Shown one piece after another: positions 7,690 to 15,071 of a DNA stretch of 31,069 nucleotides. The stretch is taken from IMG/VR virus record IMGVR_UViG_3300047325_000188, positions 1 to 31,069 of that record. One strand, written 5' to 3'. Position 1 is the stretch's first letter. The number at the start of each line of letters is the position of its first letter. The notes below the pieces were generated by a model. The model searched no databases and was not told the DNA's origin. It saw only the letters and a list, made by a program, of their open reading frames with translations. A program made the translations under genes and the position numbers. Origin of the DNA: a virus.

Positions 7690-8402
7690 CGGATTTCTTC
7701 CTGCGTCGGCTGGACGGCCAACTTCCATTCGGCGAAGGCTTTCCAGAGCGGGATAATCTCGTCGCTTTGCACGTACGGGTCGCGCGTTTCGAGCCAGTGG
7801 TTCTCGCGAAACGCGGGCCACTTGCTCGGGTCGTTGATATGCGCGCGAAAGACCTGCACGTCGGGCGAGTTGAGCGGATACCACCCGAGGATGGCCTTGA
7901 GAAGCTCGCCCACGATGCCGATGAGGATGTCGCCGTTGCTCACCTCGCGCCCGAGGGCGGTCGCTTCGCGCTGGACGTCGAGCATCTCGTTCTGGACCGG
8001 GAACCGGCCCACGAAGAACTTGTTCCGCTCTTTGAGAGCGAACGTGAACACCGGCCCGCGAAGTTTTGGGTCGAGAAACAAGGCGACCTTATCGAAGATG
8101 GCCTGCTCCTTCTCGGCAGTGGTCGCAGCCGAGTCGGCCGTGAGGACTTCGGTCTTGCCGGTCACGCCGTCGAGCACAACCATCGGCGCACCGCTCGCGA
8201 GCTTCTCTTCGGCGACCTTCGTCAGTGCTTCGAGTTGGCCGAGGAGGTTGGTTTTCTCGCCCCTGCTCACCGAGGGCGGCTCGACGGTTCCATCCGGCCG
8301 GATGTCGCGGCGGTCGGCTCGGGCCCGCGGCTTCTTGGGCGCCATACCACCGCTCTCCGCGCGCTGGCGGGCAAGCTCTTCTGAGGCTGAGGGCATCGTC
8401 AT
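7665..8402 (-). CDS. Tail assembly chaperone (G-like)
   Basis: Located between the tube and the tape measure, the standard place for tail assembly chaperones that coat the tape measure before tube polymerisation. The call from ATG 8402 gives about 245 residues (MTMPSASEELARQRAESGG). A better ribosome site (GGAG, nine bases) precedes a second ATG at 8345 (MAPKKPRARADRR). The N-terminal ~50 residues are basic and disordered-looking. Residues ~60-245 are helical (LLGQLEALTKVAEEKLASG, DILIGIVGELLKAILGWYPL, LWKAFAEWKLAVQPTQEEIRFYFS). There is no enzymatic motif. It has its own promoter-like upstream sequence (8444-8472), unusual in an otherwise continuous operon. Confidence 0.7.
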   Translation of the reverse strand: MTMPSASEELARQRAESGGMAPKKPRARADRRDIRPDGTVEPPSVSRGEKTNLLGQLEALTKVAEEKLASGAPMVVLDGVTGKTEVLTADSAATTAEKEQAIFDKVALFLDPKLRGPVFTFALKERNKFFVGRFPVQNEMLDVQREATALGREVSNGDILIGIVGELLKAILGWYPLNSPDVQVFRAHINDPSKWPAFRENHWLETRDPYVQSDEIIPLWKAFAEWKLAVQPTQEEIRFYFSRVN

Positions 8403-8420
8403 GGAGTCAATGATAGAGAA

Positions 8421-8443
8421 AGGGGTCGCGAATCGCAACCCCT
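8421..8443 (-). terminator. Hairpin between tail tube and chaperone genes
   Basis: A nine-base-pair stem (minus strand: A GGGGTTGC, loop GATTC, GCGACCCC T) with one G-T pair, followed on the minus strand by TTTCTCT. It could end transcription from the tube operon. It also lies just after a promoter-like element, so it could equally be a 5' leader hairpin that protects or attenuates the chaperone transcript. Confidence 0.5.
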
Positions 8444-8472
8444 AAGATATACTAGCGCGCTGTTTTTGTCAA
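8444..8472 (-). promoter_or_regulatory. Sigma70-like promoter before chaperone gene
   Basis: On the minus strand TTGACA (8472-8467) is a perfect -35. After 17 bases comes TATCTT (8449-8444), a fair -10, with TATATC two bases nearer as an alternative. It lies in the short gap after the tube gene. The AT-rich track AAAAACAGC and TAGTATATCTTAG contrasts with the G+C-rich surroundings. Not tested; a decent match by consensus only. Confidence 0.5.
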
Positions 8473-8473
8473 C

Positions 8474-8989
8474 CTATTCGGACCAACGAATGCCGATTTG
8501 CGCGTCTTCCATGATGATAACGCCGTCGATGTCGACCGCTCGCCGGAGCGACATCAGCACGCAGTCGTGGTAGACCGCGAGGGCATTCGATTGCGCATCG
8601 AGTTCGACGATGTTGAAGTAGAACTGCGTGAAATCGACGTTGGCTTGGTACTGGCCGACGACCGGCCGGATGCCGCCGCCGAACGCGGTTTCGAGGGTCT
8701 GGCCGAAGATGAAGCTCTTGTTAAAGCTCGCGGTCGCCTCGTAGACGCCGGGGATGATTGCGACGGCAACCGCTCCGCCGATGGCGCGGACGCGCTGTTG
8801 GTTGAACTGCTCGTCCACGGAGAGCGATTTGATAAGCCCTTGCAACTGGCCATTGACCACAATGGCCAAATTAACCGCCGTCGAGGTGTTGGCCGGGTTC
8901 GGCTGGAGGCTGGCCGAAAAAGCCCCCGGCAGGTTGACGTTGCCGATGGCACTCGCGATTCCCGATTGGATTTGACCGTAAGCCGACAC
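8474..8989 (-). CDS. Tail tube protein
   Basis: A 171-residue protein starting at GTG 8989 with GGAGG upstream (GGAGGAAATATCA-GTG). Size and position directly after the sheath are those of contractile-tail tube proteins. The sequence has alternating beta strands: NLAIVVNGQLQGLIKSLSVDEQF, VAVAIIPGVYEATASFNKSFIFG, DFTQFYFNIVELDA and ending DGVIIMEDAQIGIRWSE. The pattern 'G..iG.iksl.v' then 'P..yeg..s' and a final 'e.v.wse' type end is seen in tube families. Tube subunits form hexameric rings stacked inside the sheath. Assignment rests on length, fold pattern and neighbour. Confidence 0.8.
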   Translation of the reverse strand: MSAYGQIQSGIASAIGNVNLPGAFSASLQPNPANTSTAVNLAIVVNGQLQGLIKSLSVDEQFNQQRVRAIGGAVAVAIIPGVYEATASFNKSFIFGQTLETAFGGGIRPVVGQYQANVDFTQFYFNIVELDAQSNALAVYHDCVLMSLRRAVDIDGVIIMEDAQIGIRWSE

Positions 8990-9004
8990 TGATATTTCCT
9001 CCGA

Positions 9005-10912
9005 CTAGCCTGAAACCGTGCCGCCAACGCTGACGGGTGCTTGGAACGGGATGAGCGTTTGGTCGACTGCCAAGTGATTGAACGGGAGCGTGGGCGCCGC
9101 GGAGTACGCGACGACGTTGTCCGTACCGTTCACGCCGCTCGGACCGATGGTGACCGATGCCGGGTCGAACGCCGTGACCCAGTTACTCGACAGCGCTGCT
9201 TCAAGGATGTCGCGCACTTCCGCGAGGACGGCCGACTGGACTTTGACCGTGTTGCCGTTGCCCAGGTTCTTCGGCTGCGCCGCTTCGACGTAACCCTTGA
9301 CGTTGGCCAGAAGTGCATCCGAGACGCGCACGACCGAAAGCTCGGCGAAAATCCAGGGCTGGCCGGTGGAATCGTTCGGCGCCGTGGTGACCGACTGCAC
9401 GATGCGCACGGAGCCCGGCCCCGAGGTCGAGACGCGCTCGAACATCACCAGGCCGCCCAGAATGCCGCGGTCCTGGTCGCCGGTCGTTTTGAGGACTTGG
9501 TAATCGACGTCGGCCGCGATGGACGGGTAATCGAAGGTCATCGGCGTGGCCGGACCGCATTGGCCGGTCGCACCGGTGAGCGCGATTTGTCCAACGTAGA
9601 CGATGGCTGCATCGACGAAGCCGAATTGACCCGTCGCCGGGTTGAGGACGTTGAGCTTCTGCGCGCACATCGAGGAGCGCGGGGAGTTGATAGCCTGCGC
9701 TGCCGCGACGCCCGAGTTGACGACGGCTTCGGAGTTTTGGAGCTTGGTCTGGCTCGGGCTGGCCGAGGTCGTGCATTGATGGACCCACGTGCGCAGGTAG
9801 CCGAGCGGATAGAGCGTTTGGGCTTGCTCGTCGGCATAGACCTGGGGCGCGGTCGCGTAGCACCCGACCAAGTGGCCGATGTCGAAGCTCACGTCGATAA
9901 GCTCGTCGACGGCGTGCTCGTAGTCCGAATTCACGAGGGACTGGGCGCCGCTGCCGGTGCCGCCCGCGAGCGGCGTGGCCGCCATATTGGCCGGAACGCC
10001 GTCGATGGTCACGGCCAGCGAGAGGAGCGGCTGATAGCCGGTTCCCACCGCAGGCGTGATGAGCGAATTCGCCAGCATCGCTGCCTGGAGGGCCAGGAGC
10101 GAGGCGAGGTTATCGAACGTCGAGCCCGGGCCGCCGATGGTCTGGGTCTGGCCAGAAATCGGGTCGGGGTAGGTGAACGTCGCGCAGAATCCGCTCGTCG
10201 AGCCGGTCGTGAACTTGACGGTGATGCCGTTCGTCCACGTGCCTTCGTCGCCTGCGGTGAACGTCGCAGCCACGGCTCCGGCGTAGACCAGGGTCGAGCC
10301 CGAGGCCGTCAGGGTGCCCGACGACGACGTCTTGGAAACGGTGAGCGTGTATTCGCCCGTCGCGCCTTCCACGACGGCCGTAATCGTGATGACCGAACCG
10401 GTCACCGAGACATTGACGAGCGGGCCGACGGTCGCGTCGTTTTGAATCGCGGCGCCAAGGTGCTGCGCGATGAGTGCGGTGGTCGTATCGCCCGAAACCG
10501 TGTCGTAGGTGACCTCGTGACCGTCGATGGTCACGTTGGCCACGTCGGTTCCGCCAACCCAGGTTCCGCCGACCGTGACCGAGCCCGAGGCGTGGTCGGC
10601 CGTACCGGAGGTGACGTCGAGCGTCGCCGGGGTCTTGGTTCCAGCCACGCAGGCAACGAAGCCCGACGCGCCGCCGACGTTCGCGGCGACCTGAAGGGCG
10701 TTCAGAAGCGGCCCGCCGCGGAGCACCTGCTGAGCCTGCGTGATGGAGTTGAAAATGTAGACGGTCCCGCTGCCGAGTCCGCCGTCCGAGGCGCCGACCA
10801 TGCAAATCGTTCCGAAAGGCAGCAGTTGGAGAACGCGCTGCGTGCCGATGGTCGACCGAAGGATGAACCCTGGTGCGACCATGGTCGTGCCTGCGAAGGT
10901 GAAACTGGCCAC
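9005..10912 (-). CDS. Contractile tail sheath protein
   Basis: The protein of 635 residues starts at GTG 10912 with GGGAG upstream (N terminus VASFTFAGTTMVAPGFILRS). An upstream frame from 10975 is judged spurious. The N-terminal segment TMVAPGFILRSTIG and LLPFGTICMVGASDGG, and the C-terminal part (DYQVLKTTGDQDRGILGGL, WIFAELSVVRVSDALLANVKGYV), match the sheath family. In that family the strands around QVLKTTG exchange with neighbouring subunits. Residues ~90-230 hold a Thr/Gly-rich inserted beta domain (SGSVTVGGTWVGGTDVANVTIDG, TGEYTLTVSKTSSSGTL), facing outward in known sheaths. The next gene is the tube. Its presence makes this a myovirus-type particle. Confidence 0.92.
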   Translation of the reverse strand: MASFTFAGTTMVAPGFILRSTIGTQRVLQLLPFGTICMVGASDGGLGSGTVYIFNSITQAQQVLRGGPLLNALQVAANVGGASGFVACVAGTKTPATLDVTSGTADHASGSVTVGGTWVGGTDVANVTIDGHEVTYDTVSGDTTTALIAQHLGAAIQNDATVGPLVNVSVTGSVITITAVVEGATGEYTLTVSKTSSSGTLTASGSTLVYAGAVAATFTAGDEGTWTNGITVKFTTGSTSGFCATFTYPDPISGQTQTIGGPGSTFDNLASLLALQAAMLANSLITPAVGTGYQPLLSLAVTIDGVPANMAATPLAGGTGSGAQSLVNSDYEHAVDELIDVSFDIGHLVGCYATAPQVYADEQAQTLYPLGYLRTWVHQCTTSASPSQTKLQNSEAVVNSGVAAAQAINSPRSSMCAQKLNVLNPATGQFGFVDAAIVYVGQIALTGATGQCGPATPMTFDYPSIAADVDYQVLKTTGDQDRGILGGLVMFERVSTSGPGSVRIVQSVTTAPNDSTGQPWIFAELSVVRVSDALLANVKGYVEAAQPKNLGNGNTVKVQSAVLAEVRDILEAALSSNWVTAFDPASVTIGPSGVNGTDNVVAYSAAPTLPFNHLAVDQTLIPFQAPVSVGGTVSG

Positions 10913-11028
10913 GCTGAAACTCCCACGAAAGAGCTTGGAATCCGTGGCTCGCTCCCCTAGCCGCCGGAGCAGCACGAGGGGAGCCGATGTCCACTAGGAG
11001 TGGCTCTTCTCCGCGAAGCCTGCGGCCC

Positions 11029-11829
11029 CTACGGAAAGTCGCTCTCTAAGGTTTGGTCGTTGCCATCGACCGTTTCGATGGTTAACTCCTGCCCGATGAG
11101 ATTCCCCAGCGTGGCGATTCCGGCGATGAAGTCCATGTGGGTCATCAGGTAGGTCAAGGTCCGCACGAAGATGAGGGCCTCGCCGCCCGGAACGTCGAGC
11201 GTCAACCCGGCATTGTCGACCCCGTTGAGCCGGAGCACGTTGAGGTAGCCCAGGCTCATAAAGGTCTTTTCCGCGGCGAACATCAGGGTCTTGATGAGCA
11301 GGTATAACTGGTCGGCGCGGTTCTCTTTCGTATCGTAAATGTTAATTTCGATGGTGACGTCGGAAACTTGGTGCCGTAAGTAAATCTCGGCGTCCTCGGG
11401 GATGGTCTCGGAGTCCGTGACGATGTCGCCGCCCTCGGAGGTTTTGCGACCGTGCCCCTCGGCAAGCTCGCTGACCGAAATGCGCCGCGCGACGTCCCCG
11501 GCTCGCGCGACCTGAATCACCGGCTGCGAGACGGTGGGGGCATGGGCGAGGTCATTCTTCTTCGAGACGTCGTACATGCGGAGCAAAGACTGCTGGAAGG
11601 TGCCGTCCTTGATGACCGGGATGCTGCCGACCGGATTCCCAAACTGTTCGAGACCGAGCCGCAAGAGGACGGCCACGTCCGTTTTTGCATCGCGCGGAAT
11701 CGGCCAAATAACCGATGTATCGTCGGGCGTGCCGAGGTCCGGGTTCGAGCCCTGGTCGGGAAAAACTTGGGGCTGATTGGAGATGAAGAGTCGCGCGTTG
11801 AGGCTCTGGGTCGTGACGGTGAAGCTCAT
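11029..11829 (-). CDS. Probable tail terminator/neck protein
   Basis: ATG 11829 overlaps the preceding stop (ATGA), giving 266 residues (MSFTVTTQSLNARLFISNQP). Coupling and position between a gp10-like protein and the sheath point to a tail completion or terminator role. No close motif was recognised. Visible are a beta-rich N half (TDVAVLLRLGLEQFGNPVGSIPV), then residues ~130-190 charged and polar. The C half holds DVTIEINIYDTKENRADQLYLLIKTLMF, a helix-like LYLLIKTLMFAAEKTFMSLG, then VRTLTYLMTHMDFIAGIATLG. No signal peptide or strong transmembrane signature. A 116-base stretch follows before the sheath start (10913-11028), where I see only a small hairpin (CCACT-AGG-AGTGG) and no gene. Confidence 0.55.
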   Translation of the reverse strand: MSFTVTTQSLNARLFISNQPQVFPDQGSNPDLGTPDDTSVIWPIPRDAKTDVAVLLRLGLEQFGNPVGSIPVIKDGTFQQSLLRMYDVSKKNDLAHAPTVSQPVIQVARAGDVARRISVSELAEGHGRKTSEGGDIVTDSETIPEDAEIYLRHQVSDVTIEINIYDTKENRADQLYLLIKTLMFAAEKTFMSLGYLNVLRLNGVDNAGLTLDVPGGEALIFVRTLTYLMTHMDFIAGIATLGNLIGQELTIETVDGNDQTLESDFP

Positions 11830-12485
11830 AAGATGAGCCCGAGCGGGACGTTGCCCTCGATAAAGCGAGCCCACGCCGCTTCAACGTCCGCTCGGAAGAG
11901 CGGCTCGATTTTCTCAGCGGTGGCTTGCATGAACGGGCGGGCGGGCTGTTGCGGAATTATCCACCCCTTCGAGTTGGGTCCCACCTTGCGAAAGGCGATG
12001 TACGCTGAGCCCATGAGCTTCCCGGTCGAAGCGATTTTCTGGACGCGCGTAAAGCCGGTCGGACTTCCGCCGTTCGCCTTCGACCATCGCGTAGCCGCGC
12101 GAGCAATCGCCCCGGCCACTGGAAGCGGCACGGTTTTGCCCATGAGGAACGGCTTCATATCCACCGGACCGCGCGTGCCCTGCTCGACGTCGGCGGCATA
12201 CTCCGCGCCCGCGGTCACGACGCCCGAGAAAGCGTTCGGGTAGCTCGCCTGGATGGAGCGCGCGAGCTTGCCGGTCATGCGCTGAATCGTGAATGTCCCC
12301 TTCGAGTAGGTCACGACGCCGCCTGAGACGTTCTGGACGGCCATCTTCTGGGCCGCCACGGTATACTTGCGAACGATAGCCTGGAGGTCGCGAATCGAGG
12401 TCGCGGACACGGAAAGGCGCTCGGCGAGTTTGTCGGCGCCGATGAGCGTGAGGCCCAGGTCGTAATCGAGCGCGGAGCGACCCAT
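11826..12485 (-). CDS. HK97 gp10-like neck/tail completion protein
   Basis: 219 residues from ATG 12485, directly after the small gene's stop codon at 12486. The sequence TVAAQKMAVQNV, then MTGKLARSIQA, AGAEYAADVEQGTR and IPQQPARPFMQAT is the typical order in HK97 gp10-like proteins: helix, T/G-G-x-L-x-x-S-I, then YA..vE.GTR, then 'R.PFm.pa'. These proteins lie at the head-tail junction or end of the tail tube. The gene order (connector, gp10, terminator, sheath) supports it. Nothing odd is seen in length or frame. Confidence 0.85.
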   Translation of the reverse strand: MGRSALDYDLGLTLIGADKLAERLSVSATSIRDLQAIVRKYTVAAQKMAVQNVSGGVVTYSKGTFTIQRMTGKLARSIQASYPNAFSGVVTAGAEYAADVEQGTRGPVDMKPFLMGKTVPLPVAGAIARAATRWSKANGGSPTGFTRVQKIASTGKLMGSAYIAFRKVGPNSKGWIIPQQPARPFMQATAEKIEPLFRADVEAAWARFIEGNVPLGLIL

Positions 12486-12587
12486 CTAACGCATCTCCTG
12501 GTCGTGCAGCCACACGAAAAACCCAATCGCAAAGAACGGCACCATGCCTGCGGCCGCCAGGACAAATACGATGCGCCAATCGTCCAT
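12486..12587 (-). CDS. 33-residue single-pass membrane peptide
   Basis: ATG 12587 to TAG 12486 encodes MDDWRIVFVLAAAGMVPFFA followed by IGFFVWLHDQEMR. Residues ~6-27 are one continuous hydrophobic helix with a charged, mostly acidic N-terminal end (DDWR) and HDQEMR behind it. It starts one base past the previous stop and ends at the base next to the ATG of the gp10-like gene, so it is exactly packed into the operon. No family recognised. Inference: a small phage membrane protein, possibly a holin-like or membrane-anchoring peptide. It would escape gene callers with a length cut-off. Confidence 0.6.
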   Translation of the reverse strand: MDDWRIVFVLAAAGMVPFFAIGFFVWLHDQEMR

Positions 12588-12588
12588 A

Positions 12589-12693
12589 TTAGCGGCGCCT
12601 TTCCATTATGAGGTCAATGAGGCCGCACCCGGTACCCAGGAGCGCCACGGCGCCGATAATGGTAGCCACGTAAAACCACGGGTCGGTCGGCAT
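12589..12693 (-). CDS. 34-residue single-pass membrane peptide
   Basis: ATG 12693 overlaps the previous stop (TAATG) and the frame ends TAA at 12589. It encodes MPTDPWFYVATIIGAVALLG followed by TGCGLIDLIMERRR. Residues ~7-27 form a hydrophobic helix, and the ERRR tail suggests the C terminus stays in the cytoplasm (positive-inside rule). The two tiny membrane peptides are adjacent, and neither looks like a recognised lysis or connector family. The coupled start and exact fit in the operon support translation. Confidence 0.6.
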   Translation of the reverse strand: MPTDPWFYVATIIGAVALLGTGCGLIDLIMERRR

Positions 12694-13217
12694 TAGAGGG
12701 TGTCCGCCTTTACCAAGAGCTTCCACGCGAAGCGGACGTTTGCATCGACGAGCGGGACCGGCCGCGCCTTCGCCATCCACCGCCGCCCATCGACGACGAA
12801 GCGGTCGAAGGTCATCGTCGGCTGCGCCGGGTCGCGCACGACTGCGAAATTCCCATTCGTGTAGGCGTCAAAATACTCGGGCGAGAGCGGCTGGATGCAG
12901 TTCGCCGGTTCCGGCGTGAACGGCAGCGCGAAGCCTAGCTCCGCGTCACCGGCCTCGACGCCGCCGTAGCGCGCCCAGAACTCATTGAGGTTCTTGTTCG
13001 TGAAGTACGCGCGGAGCTTGACGTAGGGCCCGTAGACCTCGTCGAGATTTCCGCTCGCCGTGTAGACCGCATCTCCGGCCGGTCCCTCGCCGCCGAGCGG
13101 CGCGAGAGGCTGACCGTAGTAGGGGTCGAGTGACGCCGCCGCCGGTGGCTGCGCATGGCTCCAGTCGATGATGGAGCCCCTCCTGCGAATGAGGGCCACG
13201 ACGGCGGCAGCGTTCAC
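12693..13217 (-). CDS. Head-tail connector-type virion protein
   Basis: 174 residues from GTG 13217, with GGGGAG nine bases upstream that overlaps the end of the previous gene. Sequence: N-terminal helix MNAAAVVALIRRRGS, then a mixed segment (DEVYGPYVKLRAYFTNKNLNEFWARYGGVEAGDAELGF) and a strand-rich end (NFAVVRDPAQPTMTFDRFVVDGRRWMAKARPVPLVDANVRFAWKLLV). The ending 'RW.A.a.p.pl.....aW...' recalls head-closure or connector families. Position between capsid genes and the gp10-like protein supports that. No catalytic motif. Inference only. Confidence 0.55.
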   Translation of the reverse strand: MNAAAVVALIRRRGSIIDWSHAQPPAAASLDPYYGQPLAPLGGEGPAGDAVYTASGNLDEVYGPYVKLRAYFTNKNLNEFWARYGGVEAGDAELGFALPFTPEPANCIQPLSPEYFDAYTNGNFAVVRDPAQPTMTFDRFVVDGRRWMAKARPVPLVDANVRFAWKLLVKADTL

Positions 13218-13223
13218 TTGACT

Positions 13224-13712
13224 TTACTCCCCGGTCGGCGACTCCGCGGCACGGACGGCATCCCGATTCGCTCGCGCGGTCCGGGTTGCGTTCTTCTTCC
13301 GGGCCTCTTCGAGTGCGGCCTCGCGCTCGGCCGTGATTTTCTTGGCTCCCTGCGCGGCACGCGGGTCGGCCATCGCCTGGTCGCCCTCGACTGCGGGAAG
13401 GAACGGGCCCATCCGAGCCACATCGTAATCAGCCGGAACCGGAATGGCCATACCGGCCGGGTACCAGTATTTCGGCTGACCGGCTTCGGCAGCGACGGTG
13501 TTTTCCTCGCTCTCGACTATCCACGCAGCCTCGGCTGGGGTCATGTAGCACTTGTAGTTGCGGAAGTGCCGGAAATGGTTGACCTCCTGGACGTTCTCTT
13601 TCCCGTCGACGTTCTCGACGTGGAACGAGCGACCCACGCGCACGCGAACCTCGCGATAGCGCGACTGCACGAGTACCTTAATGGTCGAGAGTTCTGCGGT
13701 TGCAGTTGGCAT
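13224..13712 (-). CDS. Small basic/acidic virion-region protein of unknown function
   Basis: 162 residues from ATG 13712, with AAGGAG then four bases; the five-codon longer reading has no better site. Residues 1-75 are beta-like (STIKVLVQSRYREVRVRVGRSFHVENVDG), residues ~55-85 are aromatic and polar (FRNYKCYMTPAEAAWIVESEE). The last 45 residues form a charged helix (KKITAEREAALEEARKKNA, then TRTARANRDAVRAA). No family recognised. Between the connector genes, so perhaps a head-tail joining or chaperone-like protein, but the function remains open. Confidence 0.6.
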   Translation of the reverse strand: MPTATAELSTIKVLVQSRYREVRVRVGRSFHVENVDGKENVQEVNHFRHFRNYKCYMTPAEAAWIVESEENTVAAEAGQPKYWYPAGMAIPVPADYDVARMGPFLPAVEGDQAMADPRAAQGAKKITAEREAALEEARKKNATRTARANRDAVRAAESPTGE

Positions 13713-13870
13713 TAGTCTCCTTCGCACCCCTCATACGGGGGCTGCTTTGGACGCTGACTTTGATAGCCGCCTGTCCGGGGCCTTGTCTTTTGTGGCGCAA
13801 ATTGCGGTATAAAGGAGTCGGACCCGATTGCGGGATTCCCGTTCCGGCGTCCTCGCGACGTTGCGGAGCT

Positions 13871-13951
13871 AAAATCGGGCGGCTTGGCTGAGCGTGGGAA
13901 TATCGGTCTGGGCCATCGCCGAGCCCTTGGCTTGGCCAGTCGCCCGATTTT
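13871..13951. repeat. 11-bp inverted repeat spanning ~81 bases in the intergenic gap
   Basis: In the gap 13713-13979 (267 bases without a gene on the minus strand), AAAATCGGGCG (13871-13881) and CGCCCGATTTT (13941-13951) are perfect inverted repeats. Between them lies GGGC-catcgccga-GCCC, a further small hairpin. On the plus strand the right arm runs into TGTTTTC. On the minus strand the end is TTTTAGC. Either strand could form a terminator-like or small structured RNA. No tRNA features (no T-loop, no D-arm) are visible. The gap otherwise shows only a 15-codon minus reading frame that I do not call. Confidence 0.55.
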
Positions 13952-13979
13952 GTTTTCTATTTAAGGCCAGCGTCAAGGT

Positions 13980-15062
13980 TCACACAACCATTTGAACGGC
14001 GTACTTCGAGATGAGACTCTTGATGATTTGCTCGTCGTCTTTATCGAGGGAGCCCCCGTACGGACTCGACCCGTAGCTTTCGCTCGCTCCGTCGACGGAG
14101 AGGCTCGCCAGTCCGTTCGAGAGGCTATACCAATTCTGTCGCCGGATGCGATTGGCGACCAAGCGCGCCACCGACATTGAGACTCCCGCAGGAATTCCCG
14201 AGGACCAGTCGATGCCGACCGCGGGCACCGAAGAGGTGCCGGTTCCGGGCTTGGTCGGAATCACCAGGCCGTTGCCCGGCGGGTCCGCGCTGCCGGGCGG
14301 ATTGAATTGCAGGGGCGAGCCGTCGAGATAGCTCGTGGGCGGAAATCCGAACGAGTAGTGAACCTCGATGTTCACGTCGCCGGGCGTAAACGTGTAGTTC
14401 CAAAGCGGCAACGAGACGCCAGCGTACAGGACGCGCGGCGGAATCGTGATGGTGCGGCGGCGCGTATCGACGAGCAAGTCCGCATCCTCGATGCCCGTCG
14501 GAAAGATGGGACCACTGGCCTGCACGGCAGCGTCGTAAATGTTAATGGGAAACTGCTCGGGACCCGGCGCATAGGGCTCTTGCGAACCGATGGCCAGAAA
14601 CTCCGTGCCGTCGAGCTTGCGCGGGCGCACGAAGTGATACCACACGTTGCTCGGCAAAATACGGATGAAGACGGTGGTGACTTCGAGGATGTTGCGGTCC
14701 GGCAACGAGAGTTTCGGGCCGCCGGAGCCATCAAAGAAGCGCACGACGTAGCAGAAATCGAACGGCGTGCGAAGCTCGCGCACGACGTAATCGGTGGCCT
14801 CTTGAATATAGAGGCTCTTGAGCGTCTCGTAGGCTGCAAGCGTGCCGTTGCAATCGCGGAAGTTGTCGAGGTTCGTCCCAAGCAGCATCGCGTCGACTTG
14901 GCGCGGGCTACAGTGCGGGCGCGGGTCCTGGTCCGTGTAGACCATGCGCGCCGGAATCGTGTACGGCCAAAACGCCACGCCCGGCTGCTGCGGAACGGGA
15001 TTCGGCGGATTCGTGGGCGGATTCGCCGGGTTCGCAAACACCGGCCCGAAGTTGCTCGACAT
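13980..15062 (-). CDS. Neck/connector structural protein
   Basis: 360 residues from ATG 15062, with AGGAG six bases upstream. The N terminus is Asn/Pro-rich (NPANPPTNPPNPVPQQP). The centre is beta-rich (RNILEVTTVFIRILPSNVWYHFVRPRKLDG, DTRRRTITIPPRVLYAGVSLPLWNYTFTPGDVNIEVHYSFGF). The C-terminal segment ASLSVDGASESYGSSPYGG with the helix after it (DDEQIIKSLISKYAVQMV) closely follows the ending of head-tail connector proteins in many phages. The gene lies right after the capsid gene (the GIY-YIG remnant sits between), consistent with a head-tail joining role. No enzymatic motif. Confidence 0.65.
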   Translation of the reverse strand: MSSNFGPVFANPANPPTNPPNPVPQQPGVAFWPYTIPARMVYTDQDPRPHCSPRQVDAMLLGTNLDNFRDCNGTLAAYETLKSLYIQEATDYVVRELRTPFDFCYVVRFFDGSGGPKLSLPDRNILEVTTVFIRILPSNVWYHFVRPRKLDGTEFLAIGSQEPYAPGPEQFPINIYDAAVQASGPIFPTGIEDADLLVDTRRRTITIPPRVLYAGVSLPLWNYTFTPGDVNIEVHYSFGFPPTSYLDGSPLQFNPPGSADPPGNGLVIPTKPGTGTSSVPAVGIDWSSGIPAGVSMSVARLVANRIRRQNWYSLSNGLASLSVDGASESYGSSPYGGSLDKDDEQIIKSLISKYAVQMVV

Positions 15063-15071
15063 ACCTGGCTC

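Noticed and set aside
7435-7884. A separate 149-codon gene upstream of the tape measure
   Set aside because: Its first ~65 codons are a shadow of the chaperone frame; only the part after about 7690 looks coding, so a frameshift extension fits better.
9041-10960. A 639-codon plus-strand reading frame opposite the sheath gene
   Set aside because: It is an in-register shadow of a clear sheath gene in GC-rich DNA; Arg/Asp/Gly-rich, without any domain.
12311-12565. An 84-codon minus frame overlapping the small membrane peptide and gp10-like gene
   Set aside because: Out of frame with the recognised gp10-like protein; Arg/Ser/Pro-rich shadow.
13871-13951. A tRNA gene suggested by TCGGGCG/CGCCCGA ends about 73 bases apart
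   Set aside because: No D-arm, anticodon arm or GGTTCGAATCC-like T-arm could be found in either strand.
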